DNA of 64,000 nt from positions 8,592,501 through 8,656,500 of the forward strand of contig NZ_JADBEG010000001.1 of assembly GCF_014873755.1 (NCBI RefSeq). Reading direction: 5' to 3'. Source of the stretch: Amycolatopsis lexingtonensis (GTDB lineage: Bacteria > Actinomycetota > Actinomycetes > Mycobacteriales > Pseudonocardiaceae). This document shows, piece by piece, positions 38,038 through 49,193 of this stretch. Under the pieces are notes generated by a model. That model was not told where the DNA came from, did no database searches, and was given only the letters and a program-made list of their open reading frames with translations. Position 1 is the first letter of the stretch. Each line of letters starts with the position of its first letter. The translations under genes and the position numbers were made by a program.

Positions 38038-38357
38038 AGGAACGGCCGGACCTCGATCTTGCGGTCGCAGACCTTCGACGCTTCGGTGGCGAGCTTGAGC
38101 GCGACGTCCAGATCGGGGGCCTCCCACACCCAGACGCCGGCGAGGTACTCCTTCGACTCCACGAAGGGGCCGTCGGTGACCACCGCCTGCTCGCCGCGGT
38201 TGTCAACGACCGTGGCGGCGTCGGTGGCCGCGAGGCCGCCCGCGAACACCCAGTAACCCTCGGCGATCAGCCGTTCGTTGAACGCGCTGATGGCGGGCTG
38301 CCGGTCCGTGCTGCCGGGGTTGTCCTTGTCGTCGATCACGGAAACGAGGTACTGCAT
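38034..38357 (-). CDS. DGPF (YCII-related) protein
   Basis: The 107-residue product contains AVVTDGPFVESKEYLAGVWVWEAPDLD, the DGPF/YCII signature, in a ferredoxin-like fold. Its partner is the ECF42 sigma factor that overlaps downstream. The biochemical role is not established; it may be a sensor or an enzyme on the same stress pathway. ATG at 38357 with GGAGCTTCC upstream. Confidence 0.9.
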   Translation of the reverse strand: MQYLVSVIDDKDNPGSTDRQPAISAFNERLIAEGYWVFAGGLAATDAATVVDNRGEQAVVTDGPFVESKEYLAGVWVWEAPDLDVALKLATEASKVCDRKIEVRPFL

Positions 38358-38388
38358 CGGAAGCTCCTGTCTGTGGTGGTGGGGGACT

Positions 38389-39003
38389 TCACGCCGCGGG
38401 CGCGTACTGCGGGCGCCCGGCCGGCCGGAACACCTGGGTCGTCACGCCCTTCGTGTCGACGCGTGACTCGACCAGGTCGAGCGCGAGATCGGGGCCGGCG
38501 GCCGGGAACAGCCGCGTGCCCTGGCCGAGCACGACCGGGACCACCATCAGGACCAGCTCGTCGACCAGGTCGTTCGCCAGCAGCCACCGGACCAGGGTGC
38601 CACTGCCGTGCACCTGCAGCTCGCCGCCGGGCTTGGCCTTCAGCTCGGCGATGGCTGCCGCGAGGTCGGCGGGCAGGACGGTGGTGCCCGGCCACGCCGC
38701 GTCGGCGAGCGTGGTCGAGGCGACGTACTTGGGCGCCTCCTGCAAGGCCACGCCGATCGGGTGCGCGCGCATCTGGTCCACCGAGCCCCAGGACCCGAAG
38801 AACAGGTCGTAGGTGCGCCGGCCGAACAGGAACGCGTCCGCGCGCTGGTAGGTCCGCGTGATGAACGCGCGGGTCTCGTCGTCGCCGCGGCCCAGGGCCC
38901 AGCCGCCGCGATCGAAGCCGTTGCGGCGGTCCTCGTCGGACGCGCCGCCGTTGCCCTGCACGACTCCGTCGACGGTCAGCTGGGTCACGGTCGTCAGCTT
39001 CAT
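38389..39003 (-). CDS. Dihydrofolate reductase-family (RibD C-terminal-like) protein
   Basis: The 204-residue protein starts MKLTTVTQLTVDGVV and has the RibD/DHFR fold with RADAFLFGRRTYDLF, GGELQVHGSGTLVRWLL and ELVLMVVPVVLGQGTRLF. Members are NADPH reductases of unknown substrate, usually linked to ECF and DGPF/YCII genes, as here. It is 31 bases upstream of the DGPF gene in the same direction, so a three-gene operon is likely. Confidence 0.88.
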   Translation of the reverse strand: MKLTTVTQLTVDGVVQGNGGASDEDRRNGFDRGGWALGRGDDETRAFITRTYQRADAFLFGRRTYDLFFGSWGSVDQMRAHPIGVALQEAPKYVASTTLADAAWPGTTVLPADLAAAIAELKAKPGGELQVHGSGTLVRWLLANDLVDELVLMVVPVVLGQGTRLFPAAGPDLALDLVESRVDTKGVTTQVFRPAGRPQYAPAA

Positions 39004-39117
39004 GATCGGGGCTCCTCCGCTCCGGCGCCACCCCTCGCGGGCGGCCTCACCCCTGCTACGAACACGACCGCGCCGATCCGACAGCGCCGCCGGAACTTTT
39101 TTCGAGGGCGCTCGCGG

Positions 39118-40308
39118 TCAGCCGCAGAGGCCCTTGCCGCGCAGCACGCGCGTCACCGACTCCTGCACCCGCGACGGCGGCAGCTCGCCGGACTGCACCG
39201 CCTTCACCAGCCGGTCCAGCACCTCGTCCACGCGCCCGCCGGACGACCACAACGCCTGGTCCGCGCCGGCCTGCAAGGCCTTCAGCACCGCGTCCGGCAG
39301 GGAATACTGCGCCGTGATCGCCTTCATCGCCCCGAGGTCGTCCGTGACGACCGGCCCGGTGAAGCCGAACTCGCCGCGCAGCAGCTGGTACGCCGGGGGT
39401 GACAGGGACGCCGGGACCCCGGCGGTCAGATCGGGCACGTCCAGGTGGCCGACCATCACCGCGACCGGGCCGTAGTCGGCGAGGTCGCGGTAGGGGACCA
39501 GGTCGACCGACCTCAGCTGGGCGAGCGGGGGCGTCACGACCGTGCCCTTGTGGGAGTCGCCCGAGCCGTGGCCGTGGCCGGGGAAGTGCTTCAGCACCGG
39601 CTGGATGCCCGCCTCGCGGAGGCCCTCCGCGTAGGCCTTCGCGTACGTCTTCACGCGCGCCGGGTCCGGGCTGAAGGACCGGTCGCCGATCACGTCGTCG
39701 TCCGGGGCGTCCGTGACGTCGGTGTCCGGGGCGAAGTCGACCGTCACGCCGCGGGCGCGCAGCTGGCGGCCGCGCTCGGCGGCCAGGGCGCGGACCTGCT
39801 CCGGGGACTTCGTCGCGGCCATCGTGCGGGCCGACGGGATGTCGCCGTCGAGGTCGTCGATGCGCTGGACGCGGCCGCCCTCCTCGTCGACCGAAACCGC
39901 CACCGGCACCTTGGCCACCGCCTGGACCGCGGCCAGGGCGCGGTCTTTCAACAACGCTGTTGCGTTACCGCCGATGAAGATCCCGCCGACCTGGTGGTCG
40001 CGCACCAGGGAGACCGTTGCGGCCGGGTTGTCGCCGGTGACCCCGACGACGACCAGCTGCGCGACCTGGCCACGGACGCCGAGGGAGCCGGCCAGTGAAG
40101 CGCAGTCGCCGGGGCGAGCCAGCCGAGACGTCGGGGCGGGCGCCGCGGGCGGGACAGCCGCGCTGAAGGATGAAGGAGGAGGCGGCGGGGTGGAATCCAG
40201 GGGCAACGCCAAACCGGACACCGTCCGCGGCTGCAGGCCCACGACCAGCAGACACCCGGCCACGATGGAGAACGCCACCCCGAGGGCGGCAAGACGTCGG
40301 CGGTTCAT
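39118..40308 (-). CDS. GH3 family beta-N-acetylglucosaminidase-like lipoprotein or secreted enzyme
   Basis: The 396-residue product begins with a hydrophobic export signal containing VAGCLLVVG (a possible lipobox near Cys18) and a Pro-rich linker. Its GH3 domain has DEEGGRVQR, APDTDV, GDRSFS, the KHFPGHG.....SH signature of NagZ-type enzymes (with His as acid/base helper) and VVTDDLGAM with the nucleophile Asp. It would release GlcNAc-type residues from wall fragments or chitin outside the membrane. ATG at 40308 follows GAAGGGACC; GTG at 40320 is possible. It is divergent from the LuxR gene. Confidence 0.88.
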   Translation of the reverse strand: MNRRRLAALGVAFSIVAGCLLVVGLQPRTVSGLALPLDSTPPPPPSSFSAAVPPAAPAPTSRLARPGDCASLAGSLGVRGQVAQLVVVGVTGDNPAATVSLVRDHQVGGIFIGGNATALLKDRALAAVQAVAKVPVAVSVDEEGGRVQRIDDLDGDIPSARTMAATKSPEQVRALAAERGRQLRARGVTVDFAPDTDVTDAPDDDVIGDRSFSPDPARVKTYAKAYAEGLREAGIQPVLKHFPGHGHGSGDSHKGTVVTPPLAQLRSVDLVPYRDLADYGPVAVMVGHLDVPDLTAGVPASLSPPAYQLLRGEFGFTGPVVTDDLGAMKAITAQYSLPDAVLKALQAGADQALWSSGGRVDEVLDRLVKAVQSGELPPSRVQESVTRVLRGKGLCG

Positions 40309-40349
40309 CGGTCCCTTCACTCGTCTGCGTGCCCCACGACCGTAGTCGA

Positions 40350-40397
40350 CTTCACGGCGTGAAGAACGGCTCCACCGCGGTTAGAGAATTCGTGAAG
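40350..40397. promoter_or_regulatory. Palindrome plus half-site upstream of the first LuxR gene
   Basis: CTTCACG (40350-40356) and CGTGAAG (40358-40364) form an inverted repeat with one spacer base, and a further CGTGAAG lies at 40391-40397. A very similar set precedes the paralogous LuxR gene at 53188, so both are candidates for a shared regulator box. Confidence 0.55.
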
Positions 40398-40445
40398 GCG
40401 CCCCCAGCAGAGTGAGGCTGTCGGAAAATGGCTGAGGAGGGCTTG

Positions 40446-41024
40446 ATGGATCAGGTGCGAGTGGCCGCGTGGGCGTCGGACCCGATCGCCCTGACCGGGC
40501 TGATCAACCACCTGAAGTCGCGCCCGGAGCTGCTGGTCGTGCCACGGGCCCGCCGGGCCGAGGCGTCGGTGCTGGTGTTCGCCGTCGGGCAGGTCGACCG
40601 GGAGGTCGTCGCCGCGCTGCGGGCCGCGGCCGCCGAGTCGCCGGCCGCCATCGTGCTGGTCGCCGGGCACGTGGACCCGGCGCACCTGAGCGTGCTGGCC
40701 GATTGCCACGTCTCCGCCGTGCTGCCGCGGACCGCGCTCGACCGGCTCACCGAGAGCGTGCTCGCCGCCGCGCGGGGGCGCACGACGTCGCTGCGCGAGC
40801 AGGTCGAGGCGCTGGCGCAGGAGGGCAGCGGTGCGGCGCTGACGCCGCGCGAGGTGGATGTGCTTCGCTTGATGGCCGAAGGCTGGGACACTGCCGAAAT
40901 CGCGGGCAAGCTCTGCTACTCGGAGCGGACCGTGAAGAACGTCATCTACGCCATGACCAACCGGCTCAACCTGCGCAACCGGCCGCACGCGGTCGCGTAC
41001 GCCGTACGGGCCGGGGTGATCTGA
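40446..41024 (+). CDS. LuxR-family regulator without a phospho-acceptor site
   Basis: ATG at 40446 is five bases after GGAGGG. The 192-residue protein has a C-terminal LuxR HTH (LTPREVDVLRLMAEGWDTAEIAG, YSERTVKNVIYAMTNRL) after an N-terminal receiver-like domain in which the expected phospho-Asp strand is ASVLVFAVGQV, so phosphorylation by a kinase is unlikely. It is a paralogue of the regulator at 53188. It stands nine bases before the sugar-binding protein gene in the same direction and probably controls that uptake unit, where actinomycetes more often use a LacI-type repressor. Confidence 0.88.
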   Translation: MDQVRVAAWASDPIALTGLINHLKSRPELLVVPRARRAEASVLVFAVGQVDREVVAALRAAAAESPAAIVLVAGHVDPAHLSVLADCHVSAVLPRTALDRLTESVLAAARGRTTSLREQVEALAQEGSGAALTPREVDVLRLMAEGWDTAEIAGKLCYSERTVKNVIYAMTNRLNLRNRPHAVAYAVRAGVI

Positions 41025-41032
41025 GGGAGCCC

Positions 41033-42289
41033 GTGCCCACGACCGTTCGCCGGACCGCCGCCGCGGTCGCCGCGCTGACCCTGCTCGCCGCCTGCAGTCC
41101 CGCCGACTCGGGTGACCGGACGAAGCTCACGATCGCGACCTTCGGCGAGTTCGGTTACGCGCCCCTGATCGCGGAGTACGAGAAGCTGCACCCGGACATC
41201 ACGGTGCAGAACCGCGTCACCGACTTCGACACCCACCACAAGGGCCTCGCGACGCAGCTCGCCACCGGACGCGGTGCCGCCGACGTCGTCGCGATCGAGG
41301 AGCAGTACATCCCGCAGTACCGGCGGGCGAAGGACAAGTTCGCCGACCTCGCGTCCTTCGGGGCCCGCGACCTGCAACAGCAGTGGGCGCCGTGGAAGTG
41401 GGCGCAGGGCACCGACGGCGACTTCGTGCTCGGGCTCGGCACCGACATGGGCAGCCTCGCCCTCTGCTACCGGCGCGACCTCTTCCAGGCCGCGGGCCTG
41501 CCGACCGACCGCGAAGAGGTCGCGAAGCTGATCCCCGACTGGCCCGCCTACGCCGCCGCGGCCGACCGGTTCACGCAGAAGACGCCCGGCGTGAAGTTCG
41601 CGGACTCGGCAGGCACCGTCTACACGGCGATGCTCAACCAGTCGCCGGAGAACTACTTCTCGCAGCGGGACGACTCGTTCATCGCCGACACCAACCCCAG
41701 CGTGCGCGCCGCTTTCGAGCTCTCCGGCGGTATCGCCGCGAAGGGGCAGACGGCCGCGGCGACCACGTTCACGCAGGCGTGGAACGTCGCCATCAAGCAG
41801 GGTTCGTTCGCCACCGTCGCCTGCCCCGCGTGGATGCTCAGCCAGATCAAGGAAGCCGGCGGGGACACCAACAAGGGCAAGTGGGACGTCACGACCGTGC
41901 CCGGCAAGAGCGGCAACCAGGGCGGCTCGTTCCTGACCGTGCCGAAGCAGGGCACGCACCAGAAGGAGGCCTACGAGCTCGCCCGCTGGCTGACCGCGCC
42001 GGAGCAGCAGAAGAAGCTCTTCCTCACCGACGGCATCCTGCCCAGCGAGCCGTCCGTCTACCAAGACCCCCAGGTCATCGCGCACACCGATCCGTACTTC
42101 GGGGACGCGCCGACCGGGCGGATCTTCGCGGCGTCGGCCGACCAGCTCCGGCCGAACTACCGGGGCCTGCACGACGCCGACGTCCGGCCGGAGTTCGGCC
42201 GCGCGCTCGGGCGGATCGAGGACAAGACCCAGACCGTCGACCAGGCCTGGGCGCAAGCCGTCCAGCAAGCCCGAGCCCTGCTGAAATAG
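41033..42289 (+). CDS. Sugar ABC transporter substrate-binding lipoprotein
   Basis: GTG at 41033 follows GAGGGAGC. The 418-residue protein has a lipoprotein signal with LLAAC (Cys near residue 21) and the family 1 binding-protein fold (TIATFGEFGYAPLIAEYEKLHPDI, LATGRGAADVVAIEEQY, GSFATVACPAWML). It captures an oligosaccharide outside and passes it to the two permeases encoded next. The beta-glucosidase in the same unit suggests cellobiose or another beta-glucoside. The stop overlaps the start of the first permease by one base. No ATPase gene is present; in these bacteria a shared MsiK-type ATPase usually serves. Confidence 0.9.
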   Translation: MPTTVRRTAAAVAALTLLAACSPADSGDRTKLTIATFGEFGYAPLIAEYEKLHPDITVQNRVTDFDTHHKGLATQLATGRGAADVVAIEEQYIPQYRRAKDKFADLASFGARDLQQQWAPWKWAQGTDGDFVLGLGTDMGSLALCYRRDLFQAAGLPTDREEVAKLIPDWPAYAAAADRFTQKTPGVKFADSAGTVYTAMLNQSPENYFSQRDDSFIADTNPSVRAAFELSGGIAAKGQTAAATTFTQAWNVAIKQGSFATVACPAWMLSQIKEAGGDTNKGKWDVTTVPGKSGNQGGSFLTVPKQGTHQKEAYELARWLTAPEQQKKLFLTDGILPSEPSVYQDPQVIAHTDPYFGDAPTGRIFAASADQLRPNYRGLHDADVRPEFGRALGRIEDKTQTVDQAWAQAVQQARALLK

Positions 42290-43194
42290 TGCGCCACCGG
42301 CTCGCCCGCTTCGACCGCAAAGTCACGCCGCTGCTGCTCGTCGCGCCGTTCTTCGGGCTGTTCGCGGTCTTCGGCGTGTACCCGCTGCTCTACACCGCGT
42401 GGGTTTCGCTGCACGACTGGAACCTCCTCGAGGGCAGCCAGGGCCGGCTCGGCCTCGCCAACTACGGCGAGCTGCTCGCCGACCCGCACTTCTACAACGC
42501 GCTCGCCAACACCGTGAGCATCTTCCTACTGGCCGCCGTCCCGGAATTCCTGCTGGCGCTGGGCATCGCGGCGCTGCTCGACCGGCCGCTGCGCGCCGCG
42601 ACCTGGTGGCGCACCGGGATCCTGCTGCCGAACGTCGTCTCCGTCGTCTCCATCGGTCTGGTGTTCGGGCAGCTGTTCAGCCGCGATTACGGCGTCGTCA
42701 ACGCGGTGCTCGGCTGGTTCGGCGTCGCGCCGGTCAACTGGCAGGCGTCGACCTGGACGTCGCACCTCGCCGTGGCGAGCATGGTGCTCTGGCGCTGGAC
42801 CGGCTACAACGCCCTGATCTACCTGGCCGCGATGCAGGCCGTCCCCGGCGACCTCTACGAAGCCGCGGAGCTCGACGGCGCCTCGCGGTGGCGGACGTTC
42901 TGGTCGATCACCGTGCCGGGCATCCGGCCCGCGATCGCGTTCACCGCCGTCGCCGGCACGGTCAGCGGTCTCCAGCTCTTCGCCGAGCCGCAGCTGTTCG
43001 ACGCCGGCGGTTCCGGTGCCACCGGCGGCAACGACCGCCAGTTCCAGACGCTCGTCATGTACCTCTACGAAAAGGGCTTCACGCAGTTCAACGCCGGGTA
43101 CGCGGCGGCGCTGACGTGGGTGCTGTTCGTGGTCTGCGCGCTGTTCGCGCTGGTCAACTACCGGCTGGTGCGCCGGTTCGTGGGTGCGGCGTGA
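42289..43194 (+). CDS. Sugar ABC transporter permease 1 (MalF-like)
   Basis: GTG at 42289 overlaps the preceding stop. The 301-residue protein has six membrane helices and the EAA loop (LYEAAELDGASRWRTFWSITVPGIRP) that contacts the ATPase. The start MVRHRLARFDRKVTPLLLVAPFFG is typical of CUT1 transporters. Its stop overlaps the next start as GTGA. It forms the channel together with the second permease. Confidence 0.92.
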   Translation: MRHRLARFDRKVTPLLLVAPFFGLFAVFGVYPLLYTAWVSLHDWNLLEGSQGRLGLANYGELLADPHFYNALANTVSIFLLAAVPEFLLALGIAALLDRPLRAATWWRTGILLPNVVSVVSIGLVFGQLFSRDYGVVNAVLGWFGVAPVNWQASTWTSHLAVASMVLWRWTGYNALIYLAAMQAVPGDLYEAAELDGASRWRTFWSITVPGIRPAIAFTAVAGTVSGLQLFAEPQLFDAGGSGATGGNDRQFQTLVMYLYEKGFTQFNAGYAAALTWVLFVVCALFALVNYRLVRRFVGAA

Positions 43195-44011
43195 CCGCGC
43201 GGCGCCGTCCGGGCGGCTGGGTGTACGCGGTGCTGACCGGCGTGCTCGGCGCGTCCGTCTTCCCGCTGTACTGGTCGTTCGTCGTGGCCACGCGCGACAA
43301 CGCGGCGATCGGGGAGCCGGCGCCGGTGCTGGTGCCGGGCGGGCACCTCGTCGAGAACGTGCGGCGCGTCTTCGACACCGTCGACTTCTGGCTCGCCATC
43401 GGGAACTCGCTGATCGTCGCGACCACGGTCATGGCGGCCAACGTCGTGCTGGCCAGCCTCGCCGGATTCGCCTTCGCGCGGCTGCGTTTTCCCGGCCGCA
43501 ACACGCTTTTCCTGGTCGTCGTCGGCTCGGCGATGGTGCCGGCGCAGCTCGGTGTCATCCCGCTGTACCTCGTCGTCGGCGACCTCGGCTGGTACGGCCG
43601 GCTGGAAGCGGTGATCGTGCCGGCGCTGGTCAGCGCCTTCAGCGTGTTCTGGATGCGTCAGGCCTGCGAGAACGCGATCAGCGCCGACCTCGTCGACGCC
43701 GCCACCGTCGACGGCTGCTCGATCCTGCGCACCTACTGGCACGTCGCCGTGCCCGCGTTGCGCGCGCCGGCCGCGGTGCTCGCGATGCTCACCTTCATGG
43801 CCACGTGGAACGACTACTTCTGGCCACTCGTGGTACTCGACCCCAACGAAACACCGACCGTGCAGGTGGCCCTGTCGCGGCTGGCGAGCGGTTATTACAC
43901 CGATTACGCGCTGATGCTCACCGGCGCGACCGTCGGCGTCGTGCCCGTCATCGCGTTGTTCCTGCTGCTGGGGCGCTACATCGTCCAGGGGATCCTGAAA
44001 GGGGCGCCAGT

Positions 44012-44015
<4 letters not shown>
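43191..44015 (+). CDS. Sugar ABC transporter permease 2 (MalG-like)
   Basis: GTG at 43191 overlaps the stop of permease 1. The 274-residue protein has six membrane helices and its own EAA loop (LVDAATVDGCSILRTYWHVAVPALR). FMATWNDYFWPLVVL is typical of the MalG partner. The stop overlaps the start of the beta-glucosidase, so transport and hydrolysis are translated as one unit. Confidence 0.92.
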
Positions 44016-45418
<1,403 letters not shown>

Positions 45419-48400
45419 GGGCGTCTCCAGTTTTCCGAGCAGCCGGGCCACGTGCGCCTGGACCGTCCGCCGCGGCAGCGACAGCTCGGCCGCGATGTCC
45501 GGGTTGGACCGGCCTTCGGCGACCAGGCCGGCGATGCGGACCTCGATCGGCGTGAGCGACTCCCAGCCGTGCCCGGGCCGGATCGGCGAGAACAGCGCGC
45601 CGCGCCGGACGCCGAGGCGGCGCAGCCGGGTTTCCGCGCGCCGCAGGTCCCAGCGCGCGGACAACGCCGTGTAGAGCTCGGCGGCCTCCTCGAACGCCGC
45701 CTGCGCCGCGTCCAGCCGGCCCGCGCGGGCCAGCAGCACGGCCGCGTCCTCCAGCGCCGTCGCCAGTTCCGGGCGGCGGCCGACCGCGCGGAAGTGCTCG
45801 GCCGTGGCCAGCACCGCGGCCGGGTCCTCCTCGATCAGCCCGCGGCACCACGACGCCGCCGCGTGCGCCCGCGCCGGCCGCCGTTCCTTCGCCGCCTCTT
45901 CTTCGCAGACGTCGAGGGCGCGGCGCGCGCGGACGCGGTCGTCCTGCTCCATCGCCAGCCGCACGAACGCCGGCAGCCACTGGTGCCGCAGCATCATCGC
46001 CGCGTACGTCGGGTTCAGGATCGGCTCGAGCACGGTCAGCGCGCGCACGCGGTCGCCGCGCTGTTCGGCCGCGAGGGCGTCGGCGACCAGCAGGAAGTCG
46101 AAGCTCTCGCGCTCGGCGCCGGTCGCCGGGGCGTACTCCTCCGCCGCGTCGAGGTGGGCGGCGGCCTGCGCCCGGTCGTCGCGGCGGCCGGCGATCAGCG
46201 CGGCGACGCCGTGCAGCAGCAGCGCGGCCGGGCCGGGCTCGCGCAGGCCGTAGAACGTGATCGCCGGGCCGTCTTCGATGACCGTGTCCAGCTCGACCAG
46301 CGCTTCGTCCCAGCGGCCTTCCCAGTACCGGTGCACCGCCGCGGACACCTGCAGCCCGACCGGCAGCGAGTGCCGCGCGGCGACTTCACCCGCCGCGCGC
46401 AGGGCGTCGCCCGCTTCGGCCAGGCGGTCGAGGTTCTGCAGCGTGAAGACGCGGTTGTCGAGCAGATCGAGGTGCAGGTCGGCCAGCTCGTGCTCGTCGC
46501 CGACGGCCTCGATCGCCGCGTCGACGTGGCCGAGCGCGCGGTCGTGCTCGCGGCGCACCGAATCGAGCAGCCACAACGTCTGCAGCGCGTGCGCGGTCAC
46601 GTACCGGTCGCCGCCGGCGAGCGCCTTCGTCTCGCGCGCCGCCTTTTCCGCGGCGTCCAAATCGGACAGATCGCCGCGGCGGAAGTTGGCCAGCAGCTGC
46701 CGGTGCTTGACCCGCCAGATCTCGGGCACGGCCGGGTCGTCGACCGCGCCGGCCAGCGTGGCGACCGCGCCTTCGGTGTCGCCACGGCGGTGTCGCAGCG
46801 CCGCGGCGATGTGCCGCATCTCCTCGACGGCGTCCGGGTCGGTGGCGACCTCGATGGCCTGCTGCGCTTGGGTTTCCGGGCTGCGCTCCAGCCGGAACAG
46901 CACCTTGACCAGCGCGACGAGCAGCACCTCCCGGCGCGGTCCGGCCCCGGCGGCCAGCGCCCGTTCCAGCAGCTCGACGGCGATCAGCGGCGCCCGGTTG
47001 GACACGGCGGCGTGGTGCCCGGCGAGCCAGTCCAGCACCCATTCGTCCACTGTGGCCGGTGCGGCCACCAGCTGTTCGGCGACCCGCTTGACCGGCGCGC
47101 CGATCCCGGCGAGCGCCTCGGCCGCCTGCCGGTGCAGCGCCGCCCGCGTCGCGCCCGGCAACCGGTCGTAAAGCGCTTGGCGCAGCAGGGGATGGCGGAA
47201 CGCGAGCTGCGTGCCGGTGTCGATGAGGACGTTCGCCGCGACGGCTTCTTCGAGCGGCTCCAGCAGGTCCGACGGCCGGGTACCGAGCACCGCGGCGACG
47301 TCGCCGACCGCGAACTCCATGCCCAGCAACGCGCCCCAGCGCAGCACTTCCTGCGTCCGCGCGGTGAGGAAGTCCAGCCGCCGGTCGACGGCGGCGACCA
47401 GCGAACTCGGCGCCTCGAACTCGGCCGGGTCGTCGACGTCGGCCTCGCCGCCGCTCACCTCGACCGCGCCGGCGCGCAGCAGGACGTCGACCATTTCCTT
47501 GACGTACAACGGGTTCCCGGCACCACGAGCGGCCAGCTCGCGCAGCCCCGGCCCCGGCGGCGCCCCGATCCGGTCCTCGATCAGCCGTCCGACGTCTTCG
47601 CCGGTCAGCGGCGCGAGGTCGAGCACGACGCCGTCGCGCGCCTGGACACCGCGGCGCAGCTGGGCGAGTTCCGCGCGGTCCGGTGCTGGGCGGGTCGCGG
47701 CCACCAGCAGCAGCGGCAGCTGCCGGGTCGCCGCGCAGAGCCGGTGCCAGACCAGCACGGACGCCTCGTCCGCCCACTGGAGGTCGTCGAGGACCAGCAC
47801 CTGCGGTGAGTGCGCGCAGAGCTCGTCGACCAGCGCGAGCAGCCGGTCGACGGCGCCGAGCACCGGGTCGGCCGGGCCCCAGCTGCGCCGCACCGGGCCT
47901 TCGCCGGCGAGTTCCTGCGCCACCCGCGCGCGCCGCGGGTCGGCCGAATGCACGTCGATCGCCAGGCACTCCAGGATGACCTGCAGCGGGAACCGGGTGC
48001 TCAGCTCGTCCGCGGCCGCCGAAAGCCGCTGGTAGCCGGGGCCGTCCGGCAGCGAGCCGGCGAGCAGCTCGGACTTGCCGATGCCCGCCTCGCCCTCGAT
48101 CCAGACGGCCCGCCCGCGGCCGGCGCGGACGTCGGCGACGAGCCCGGCGAGGGTCTTGGTTTCGGCTTCCCGGCCGAACAGCCGGTGCCCGGTGACCACG
48201 ACCGGCGCCGCGGGCGCGTCGAGCCCGGGATCCTGGGCGAGGATCCGCTGGTGCAGCCGCCGCAGCGCCGGGCCGGGCTCGACGCCGAGCTCCTCGACGA
48301 GCGTGGTGCGGGCGTCGCGGTAGACGTCGAGCGCGTCGGCGTGCCGCCCGCTGCGGTAGAGGGCGAGCATGAGCGACTCGCGCAGGGACTCCCGCAGCGG

Positions 48401-49120
48401 GTGCTCGCCGGCCAGCACGGCCAGCTCCGGCGCGAGGTCGAGGTGCCCGCCGAGGGCCAGCACCGCCTCGGCCCGCCGTTCGAGCGTGTTCAGCCGCAGC
48501 TCGGCGAGATATTCGCGGTGCCGCTCGGCGAACCCGCCCGGCACCCCGGAAAGCGCTTCGCCCTGCCAGAGCGCGAGAGCGGCGTCGAGTTCTTCGACGG
48601 CGGCCCGCGGATCGCCGCCGTCGAGGTGGCGCTGGGCGTGCTCGCGGTGCCGTTCGAACCGGGCGGCGTCGAGGGCGTCTTCCGCGAGGAGCAGCGAATA
48701 CCCGGCCGGATCCGACACCAGGACACTCGCCGCCGACCAGCGTGACCGGTCCGGTTCGAGCGCGCGGCGGAGCCCGGAGACGTAGGTGTGGACGCTGCCT
48801 TCGACGCTCGCGGGCGCGGCGTCACCCCAGACGCCGGCGATCAGCTCGGCGCGGGGGACCGGCCGCCCGGCGTTGACCGCGAGCACCGCGAAGATGGCGC
48901 GCTGACGCGCGGGGCCGAGGCCGATTTCGGCCGCCCCGCGCCAGGCCCGCAGCGGGCCGAGCACACCCACCCGCAGGCCGCTGTCCGCATCCCCTGGCAT
49001 TCCACTGCCGTCCCCTCTGGGGCTCCGGCCCCAGACCCCATTCCCCCAGGGACATCTCGGTTACACCGTGACCTTACTGACGTGGCAACCCCCAGCCGGG
49101 TTGCGCGCTCGCCCGAAGGC

Positions 49121-49169
49121 CGTGAATGCCACATCGAGGGACCTAAAGGCTGTGAATGTGGCATTCACG
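49121..49169. repeat. Long inverted repeat between the two SARP genes
   Basis: CGTGAATGCCACAT (49121-49134) and ATGTGGCATTCACG (49156-49169) match perfectly around 21 bases. The repeat lies between the stop of the 1085-residue gene and the start of the 1207-residue gene. It shares the AAGGCCGTGAA(T/G)G start with the palindrome at 55137-55197, so both may belong to one dispersed family acting as terminator or mRNA end. Confidence 0.7.
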
Positions 49170-49193
49170 GACTTCGGCGGGGCCGTAGGGCAG

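Noticed and set aside
45452..47809. Open frame of 785 codons on the plus strand within the first SARP gene
   Set aside because: Codon use and Arg/Gln/Val-rich composition are those of a reverse-frame shadow; the minus-strand gene has complete domains.
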